From JALTID01 sp027004335 [NCBI: bacterium] (GTDB lineage: Bacteria > JALSQH01), in NCBI GenBank assembly GCA_027004335.1, contig JALTID010000086.1, forward strand, positions 1-11,670: a stretch of DNA of 11,670 nt. The letters are read 5' to 3'. The position numbers were made by a program, and so were the translations under genes. Numbering within the stretch: the first letter of the stretch is position 1; each line of letters starts with the position of its first letter. The notes under the pieces are model-generated. The model was not told where the DNA came from and did not search any database. It saw only the letters and a list, made by a program, of their open reading frames with translations. Shown here piece after piece: positions 7,072 through 11,670 of this stretch.

Positions 7072-8451
7072 TCAATATGCACCCTTTTGTTTTAGAAGTA
7101 CAGGGATCGTCTTCAAAATGATTGAGATATCCAGCCAGAAGGAGCGATTTTTAATATAGTAGAAATCATACTCAAGATTTTCATGGAGAGGTAAATCTTT
7201 CCTTCCCAGTATTTGCCACAGGCCTGTGATTCCTGGGAGAACTTCAAGTCTTTTTCTCTGCCAATCTTCATACTGCTCCACTATAAAGGGCATCTCAGGC
7301 CTTGGACCAACAATACTCATCTCCCCTTTTACAACATTTAAAAGTTGAGGAAGCTCATCAAGGCTCGTGCTCCTCAGAAATCTTCCTACATGGGTTATTC
7401 TGGGATCATTTTTGTCAGAAGGAGCGTATGAAAATTTAGGGGTCTCCTTATACATCGTTCTGAACTTATACATCGTAAAAATTTCACCATTCTTTCCCAC
7501 TCTCTCCTGTTTAAAAATTACAGGACCACGCGAATCAAACTTAATGGCAATTGCAATAAAAATCCAGATGGGAAGCGAGATAATGAGCCCCAGAATTGCA
7601 ATGGTTAAATCAAAAATCCTCTTGGAAATATCGTAAAAAGGGCCCGCCTTTCCACCTTTGAGGTCAAAAATAGGGAAATCCTCTATTAGATCAATATTCG
7701 TCTCATGGGCAAGAACTCCAAAGAGGTCAGAAACCACCCTTACTGTGAGATCCAAGTCATCAACATCCATTATTAACTTCAAAATGCGCTGGTGAGGAAG
7801 AGAGGGAATAGCAAAAATCATTTCGTCAATACTGTATTTCTCTACAATTTCTCTTAAAGAGGAAAGTGGGCCAAGCACCTGTATCTTTCCAATATCCTGA
7901 CCCTGTTTCAAAGGATCATCATCTAAAAAACCAGCCACTTTATAACCTATGTCTGGATTATCAGTTATTTTCTGGAGAGCTCTTATCCCTGTGGTTCCTG
8001 CACCAATTATCAGAGCTCTTGTAACGCCTTCACCTTTTTTGATCAAAAGTCTCTCATACCTCCTGAAAGCCCACCTTCCGAAAGAGAGAAAAATCAAGTT
8101 GGTAACCCCGGTAAGCAGAACAACACTTCTACCAAAATCGTACCCTTTAAATAAAAAAGCCATTGCCATCAAGATCAGCAACCCCATGAAATCTGCTTTT
8201 AATATCTTGGTGAGTTCCTCAAATCCTGTCTTGCTTTTTATTCTCTGATAAAGACCAAAAGAAGCGTTACCAATTATCCAGAGAATCACAACAAGCGGGA
8301 GTGCTTCAAGGTAGACGGAAAAAGTATTAATCTGCTTTCCAAAGACTCCACTAAGCCAGTCTCTTATAAAATATGAAAATACCCATCCTGCAGAAATCGC
8401 AAGAGCATCTAAGAAAATCAAAACAACTTTTAACCTCTTGTAATTTTTCAT
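7072..8451 (-). CDS. Polyprenyl glycosylphosphotransferase (WbaP/WcaJ-type initiating transferase)
   Basis: The enzyme transfers a sugar-1-phosphate from a UDP-sugar to undecaprenyl phosphate on the inner face of the membrane, the first step of a surface polysaccharide repeat unit. The 459-residue protein has the full long architecture. Four N-terminal membrane helices lie at about 8-30, 47-68, 88-102 and 111-126. A cytosolic Rossmann-like domain follows, with 'IIGAGTTGIRAL' at 148-159. The re-entrant helix is at about 277-304, with P294. The C-terminal catalytic domain has 'FKQERVGKNG' (313-322), 'YKFRTM' (328-333), the catalytic Asp-Glu pair D365-E366 in 'SLDELPQL', 'SIVGPRPE' (379-386) and 'PGITGLWQI' (406-414). 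The ATG at 8451 overlaps the GT26 stop as ATGA and is preferred to a GTG two codons earlier. It is the last gene of the polysaccharide block. Sugar specificity (glucose, galactose or other) cannot be told from sequence. Confidence 0.93.
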   Translation of the reverse strand: MKNYKRLKVVLIFLDALAISAGWVFSYFIRDWLSGVFGKQINTFSVYLEALPLVVILWIIGNASFGLYQRIKSKTGFEELTKILKADFMGLLILMAMAFLFKGYDFGRSVVLLTGVTNLIFLSFGRWAFRRYERLLIKKGEGVTRALIIGAGTTGIRALQKITDNPDIGYKVAGFLDDDPLKQGQDIGKIQVLGPLSSLREIVEKYSIDEMIFAIPSLPHQRILKLIMDVDDLDLTVRVVSDLFGVLAHETNIDLIEDFPIFDLKGGKAGPFYDISKRIFDLTIAILGLIISLPIWIFIAIAIKFDSRGPVIFKQERVGKNGEIFTMYKFRTMYKETPKFSYAPSDKNDPRITHVGRFLRSTSLDELPQLLNVVKGEMSIVGPRPEMPFIVEQYEDWQRKRLEVLPGITGLWQILGRKDLPLHENLEYDFYYIKNRSFWLDISIILKTIPVLLKQKGAY

Positions 8452-9182
8452 TCCCACCGTCCTCTGAATATCCGTTCCTTTGCTACTTCAAAAAGAAAAA
8501 TTGTATTTCCAATAAGATACCTCTTCCACAACCTCTTAGGATTAGAAAGTAGTCTATGTAACCATTCCAGTCCACTCCTGCTCATCCACTCAGGAGGTTT
8601 CGGTTGCACGCCTGCCACAAAGTCAAAAAGTGCTCCTACACACCACACCACAGGGACATCAATCTTTTCTCTATAGTTTAACACAAACTCCTCCTGCAAC
8701 GGAGTTCCCATTCCCACAAATAATATATCTGGTTTTGAGCTATTTACCAGTTTTATTACTTTCTCTCCCATTCCTTTAATATAACCATGATGAAAGCCGG
8801 AACACTGAAAGCCTGGAAATTTTTCCATCAAAACCTCACACGCCTTTTTAGCAACCCCTTCTTTGCCACCTACAACAAAAATTCTCCAGCCGTGCTTTGA
8901 TGCTTCCTCAGCAAAATCATCTATGAAAAAGGCACCTGTATATCTCTCCCTTATTCTTCTCCCCAGAACTTTTGCTCCTAATTGAATACCCTTGCCATCA
9001 CAATAAACATAGTCAGCCATTTCAAGAAACTTTTTAAGGTTCTCATTTTTCTGTGCCATATTCCAGACATGAATATTCAAATAGGAAATCGTTATAAGCT
9101 CTTCTTTGATTACAGCATCCTTAATCTTCTCAATAAGCTCGTTCCATGTAATATCATCAACTCTAACACCTGCAATATTCAT
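8448..9182 (-). CDS. WecG/TagA/CpsF family (GT26) glycosyltransferase
   Basis: GT26 enzymes add a second sugar, often ManNAc or its uronic acid, to a lipid-linked first sugar at the membrane. The 244-residue length is standard. Visible family motifs are 'YLNIHVWNMA' (34-43), 'YCDGKGI' (60-66) with D62 equivalent to the proposed catalytic Asp of TagA, 'RIFVVGGKEGVA' (100-111), 'PDILFVGMGTPLQEEF' (151-166), 'GALFDFVAGVQPKPPEWM' (183-200) and 'GLEWLHRLLSNPKRLWKRYL' (204-223). The last is the C-terminal appendage thought to contact the membrane and complete the active site. It starts inside the stop codon of the GT4 gene (TAATG) and ends overlapping the phosphotransferase start. The pairing suggests that it uses the lipid product of the neighbouring phosphotransferase. 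The donor sugar cannot be deduced. Confidence 0.93.
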   Translation of the reverse strand: MNIAGVRVDDITWNELIEKIKDAVIKEELITISYLNIHVWNMAQKNENLKKFLEMADYVYCDGKGIQLGAKVLGRRIRERYTGAFFIDDFAEEASKHGWRIFVVGGKEGVAKKACEVLMEKFPGFQCSGFHHGYIKGMGEKVIKLVNSSKPDILFVGMGTPLQEEFVLNYREKIDVPVVWCVGALFDFVAGVQPKPPEWMSRSGLEWLHRLLSNPKRLWKRYLIGNTIFLFEVAKERIFRGRWE

Positions 9183-10456
9183 TATTCTACAACCTCATGG
9201 AAGAGTTTGAGATAAATCTCTGCCTGTTTTTCTCTTGTGAATTCTAACAATCTCTGAAGAGCAACTTTTCCAGTAGCTTTTCCATGAACCACCTCTTTTA
9301 TAAAATTATACACATCACTATTAGACTTGCATAACTTTCCTTTCCCCCGAACCCATTTAAGAATCTTCAAACTTTCCCTGCCTCCTTTGCCTGTAATACA
9401 GATAGGTCTGGCAGCATAAAGATATTCAAAAATCTTGGCAGATAGCCCCACACTGTAATCCCCTGCGATGTGAAAAAAGGCATCTGCCGAGGAAAGATAA
9501 TCTGCAACCTCTCCCTTTGGAATGTAATCTATAACAGCAACATTTTCTATTAAATTTAGGTCCCTTACTAACTGTGGCAACTTACTGTTCCAGGGAGGTT
9601 TCCTTTCGCCAATGAAAAAGAATTTAACCTTTTTATCATTCTTTTCTTGAATAAATTTTTTTATTCCTTCCAAAACAAGGGAAGGATCCCTGTAAGCATA
9701 GAGAGTACCTGTAAAAACAAACCAGTACTCCTTCAGCGGCTTTATATTTCTCCCCTTTTTAAAATCAGAGGGATTAAATCCGTTATATATAACTTCAAGT
9801 TTCTCAGAAAATTCTGGAAAAGAACCTATATAGAGATCTTTCATTCCATCATTTACCACCACGATAGAATCAGCGTTTTTTAAAACAAAGTTCTCTAAAA
9901 AGATATTTAAGTTTCTGTAAGCGGCATTTAAAAATGGAAATAGAGGATCAGGGGTCCATGGATCTCTGAGATCAATAACGAATTTAACCCCTGGTTTCAA
10001 CATTTTTAACAAGGAACCAGCGAGAAGATAGGAGTAGTGAGGAGCTGAAGCAATAATAATGTCAAAGTCTTTGCTTAAAATCTTCCTCCCTTTTAAAAGA
10101 AGAAGTGGAAGCTCAAAAATTCTCTGGTCAGGGACCTGGAAGAGACGCTGAAGAAATTCAACATTACCCCCCGCAGGAAGAGAAGAGACAGAAGAAGACG
10201 ATCCTCTATTTTTTAATAATTTATAAATTGCACCAGGAGAAACCGAAGGGATCCTGAGAACTTCAGCAAAGTTTTCAACATATTTCAGACTCTCATCAAT
10301 AACTTCTCCGGCTTCAGGCTTCCTCGTTAAAACTGTAAAATCCACTTTCCCATAAAGATACTTAATAAAATTATACCATCTGAAAACTCCAGCACCCCCA
10401 ATGGGAGGAAAATATGAGGTAAGAAGCAAAACTTTAAGGGATGATGCTGTAAACAT
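9182..10456 (-). CDS. GT4-type (GT-B fold) glycosyltransferase
   Basis: This 424-residue protein is a retaining glycosyltransferase of the GT4 type, expected to add a sugar to a growing lipid-linked oligosaccharide on the cytosolic face. The N-terminal Rossmann domain starts with 'KVLLLTSYFPPIGGAG' (8-23), the usual acceptor-side glycine loop, and has 'FVIDLRDPW' (159-167). The C-terminal domain has 'VIYNGFNPSDF' (222-232), 'FTGTLYAYRDP' (248-258) and 'GLSAKIFEYLYAARPI' (337-352), which stands in for the nucleotide-sugar-binding EX7E region. A Ser-rich insert at about 85-97 ('GSSSSVSSLPAGG') lies in the N-terminal domain and is probably a flexible loop. The ATG at 10456 has GGGAGA just upstream and overlaps the end of the preceding gene by 23 bases. 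The stop shares a base with the GT26 start. Donor and acceptor are unknown. Confidence 0.88.
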   Translation of the reverse strand: MFTASSLKVLLLTSYFPPIGGAGVFRWYNFIKYLYGKVDFTVLTRKPEAGEVIDESLKYVENFAEVLRIPSVSPGAIYKLLKNRGSSSSVSSLPAGGNVEFLQRLFQVPDQRIFELPLLLLKGRKILSKDFDIIIASAPHYSYLLAGSLLKMLKPGVKFVIDLRDPWTPDPLFPFLNAAYRNLNIFLENFVLKNADSIVVVNDGMKDLYIGSFPEFSEKLEVIYNGFNPSDFKKGRNIKPLKEYWFVFTGTLYAYRDPSLVLEGIKKFIQEKNDKKVKFFFIGERKPPWNSKLPQLVRDLNLIENVAVIDYIPKGEVADYLSSADAFFHIAGDYSVGLSAKIFEYLYAARPICITGKGGRESLKILKWVRGKGKLCKSNSDVYNFIKEVVHGKATGKVALQRLLEFTREKQAEIYLKLFHEVVE

Positions 10457-11670
10457 ATAATCTCCCTTTTAGAAGGTGATAAACTTTTATAAGAGTTCTA
10501 TTCAGAGCACTGTTTGAAATAAGAAAAAGTGAGATATTATGGGCATAAAGATTATTTAATATCTTCTCTCGCAGTATAAAAGAAGGATGAGCTACAAAAA
10601 GAGAACCATCAGGAGTAACGATTTTTCTCCATGAAACAAGAAAATTGGGCCTTTTAAGAATCTGAAGTTTCTCCTTAATTGGTATCTTTAAATTAAAAAC
10701 AAACCCCTGCATAAGATAGGGAGGATCAAAAGTAAAAACTTCTCCATGAAACCCTCCTTTTTTCTCCCAGTCTGAAATTACTTCCTTCCATGCATGTTTA
10801 TCTTTCTGAAAATAGGTGGCATCCTTAACAAAGGAGAAAACAAGTAGAATAAGAAAAACTGCATACCCCACACCATAAACATAGCTTCTATTTTTTTTCG
10901 TTAATGAACGTATATCTATCATAATCAGACCACTCTCCATGAGAAAAAGCGGGATCAGCGCAATAAAGTACCTCGGGTTCAACCAGTGTGATGGACGTTT
11001 AATTTGAAGGAGGAGAAAAGGAGTAAAATAAATGATCAGAAAGGAAAGATGATAAAAAACATTTTTCTTTTTGTATACGAGGAAAAAAGCAAGAAAGATA
11101 ATTGCAAGGGAAAAAATAATTCCAAGAGGAAAAGGTAATCCCCAGAAATGTCCGGGCAGGGAAAGATAGTATTTCAACGAAAGATGCCATATCTTACCTG
11201 TATTTGCCATCCTCAATGCTCTCTGCGAGGAAAAGTACCAGTAAATTACAAATAAGAGCGCAATAAGAGTTGAAGAAAGAAGAAGATAAATTCTTTTTCT
11301 TTCGCTTCTATTAGAATAGAAAATTTTTAAAAAAAGAGTTGCGAAAACTCCCGAAAGAAAAAGTATTGAAAAATAATGTGTCAGTGCAAAGAGCAGAGAA
11401 ACTATGAAGAGAAAAATATACCATCCTCTTCCGCCTTTTTCAAAATATTCATAGATGCTCCAGAGGAGGAGAACTCCTCCCCCTTCAAGAAGAGCATACA
11501 TCCTGATCTCCTGAGAATAATAGAGAGTGGTAATAGAAAAAATATATAAAAGAGACAGAAGAAGAGCCAATATATAGTTTTTCCTGAAAATATAAAAAAT
11601 TGGCACCACTCCAGCAGAGGCAAAGACAACACTTAAAAAACGCCAGAGAAAAAGAGAATCAGTATAAACA
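10434..11670 (-). CDS. GT-C-type integral membrane glycosyltransferase (PMT/ArnT/RgtA-like), N terminus cut by window edge
   Basis: The frame is open to the right edge of the window: the codons before the GTG at 11609 read 'VYTDSLFLWRFLSVVFASAG' and fit the protein. The GTG is therefore internal and the true start lies beyond 11670. About 411 residues are visible. Roughly nine hydrophobic helices alternate with short loops in the first 280 residues, followed by a soluble C-terminal part of about 130 residues, probably on the outer side. The stretch 'LYYSQEIRMYALL' after the first visible helices is typical of PMT/RgtA-like GT-C enzymes, which use polyprenyl-phosphate sugars outside the membrane. 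The catalytic Asp/Glu in the first outer loop would be in the missing part. It heads the visible part of the polysaccharide operon. An O-antigen-related or lipid-modifying role is possible, and the substrate is unknown. Confidence 0.8.
   Translation of the reverse strand, partial: VYTDSLFLWRFLSVVFASAGVVPIFYIFRKNYILALLLSLLYIFSITTLYYSQEIRMYALLEGGGVLLLWSIYEYFEKGGRGWYIFLFIVSLLFALTHYFSILFLSGVFATLFLKIFYSNRSERKRIYLLLSSTLIALLFVIYWYFSSQRALRMANTGKIWHLSLKYYLSLPGHFWGLPFPLGIIFSLAIIFLAFFLVYKKKNVFYHLSFLIIYFTPFLLLQIKRPSHWLNPRYFIALIPLFLMESGLIMIDIRSLTKKNRSYVYGVGYAVFLILLVFSFVKDATYFQKDKHAWKEVISDWEKKGGFHGEVFTFDPPYLMQGFVFNLKIPIKEKLQILKRPNFLVSWRKIVTPDGSLFVAHPSFILREKILNNLYAHNISLFLISNSALNRTLIKVYHLLKGRLYVYSIIP

Noticed and set aside
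7065-7076. Palindrome ATTGAACTCAAT over the stop codon of the phosphotransferase gene
   Set aside because: Short (two 5-base arms), single copy and expected by chance in AT-rich DNA. There is no evidence for an operator.
10999-11190. Small minus-strand frame inside the GT-C gene
   Set aside because: It is an out-of-frame reading of the membrane-protein gene. The hydrophobic look comes from T-rich codons.
11604-11609. GTG at 11609 as the start of the GT-C gene
   Set aside because: The frame stays open to the window edge and the upstream codons encode a segment that fits the family, so these are internal valines.

Overview
The window is an AT-rich, very compact piece of bacterial chromosome. 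Eleven genes are supported: ten on the minus strand and one fragment on the plus strand. There are no RNA genes, insertion sequences or CRISPR arrays. Bacterial origin is indicated by strong Shine-Dalgarno sequences, two lipoprotein signal peptides, a polyprenyl-phosphate sugar transferase, and folK with the diaminopimelate genes dapB and dapL. Frequent AGA/AGG arginine codons and tight gene packing would fit a thermophile or an uncultured deep lineage, but the phylum cannot be fixed from this sequence.

Right block (about 7072-11670, transcribed right to left): a cell-surface polysaccharide module. It holds the C-terminal part of a multi-membrane-span GT-C-type glycosyltransferase (cut by the window edge), a GT4-type glycosyltransferase, a GT26 (WecG/TagA/CpsF) glycosyltransferase, and a polyprenyl glycosylphosphotransferase (WbaP/WcaJ type) that would load the first sugar phosphate onto undecaprenyl phosphate. 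All four genes overlap by 1 to 23 bases, so they are probably one operon. No flippase, polymerase or exporter lies inside the window.

Middle gap (6897-7071): the only sizeable intergenic space. It carries a good candidate sigma-70-like promoter reading left, which separates the two blocks. No convincing terminator is visible.

Left block (272-6896, same direction): an apparently seven-gene operon encoding an acyl-CoA dehydrogenase, an alpha/beta-hydrolase lipoprotein, a nucleoside-hydrolase-like lipoprotein, DapB, a fumarylacetoacetate-hydrolase (FAH) family enzyme, LL-diaminopimelate aminotransferase (DapL) and FolK. DapB plus DapL mark the one-step aminotransferase route to diaminopimelate and lysine. 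DapA and DapF are not in the window. FolK makes a folate precursor. The first three genes have no obvious connection to lysine, and the FAH enzyme sits exactly between dapB and dapL.

At the left edge the 3' end of an ApbE-like gene runs rightward and overlaps the end of folK tail to tail.

The observations most worth following are the FAH enzyme in the dap operon, the moved catalytic glutamate of the acyl-CoA dehydrogenase, and the pair of coupled exported hydrolases, one with an altered nucleoside-hydrolase active site. I see no clear-cut new defence or mobile system.
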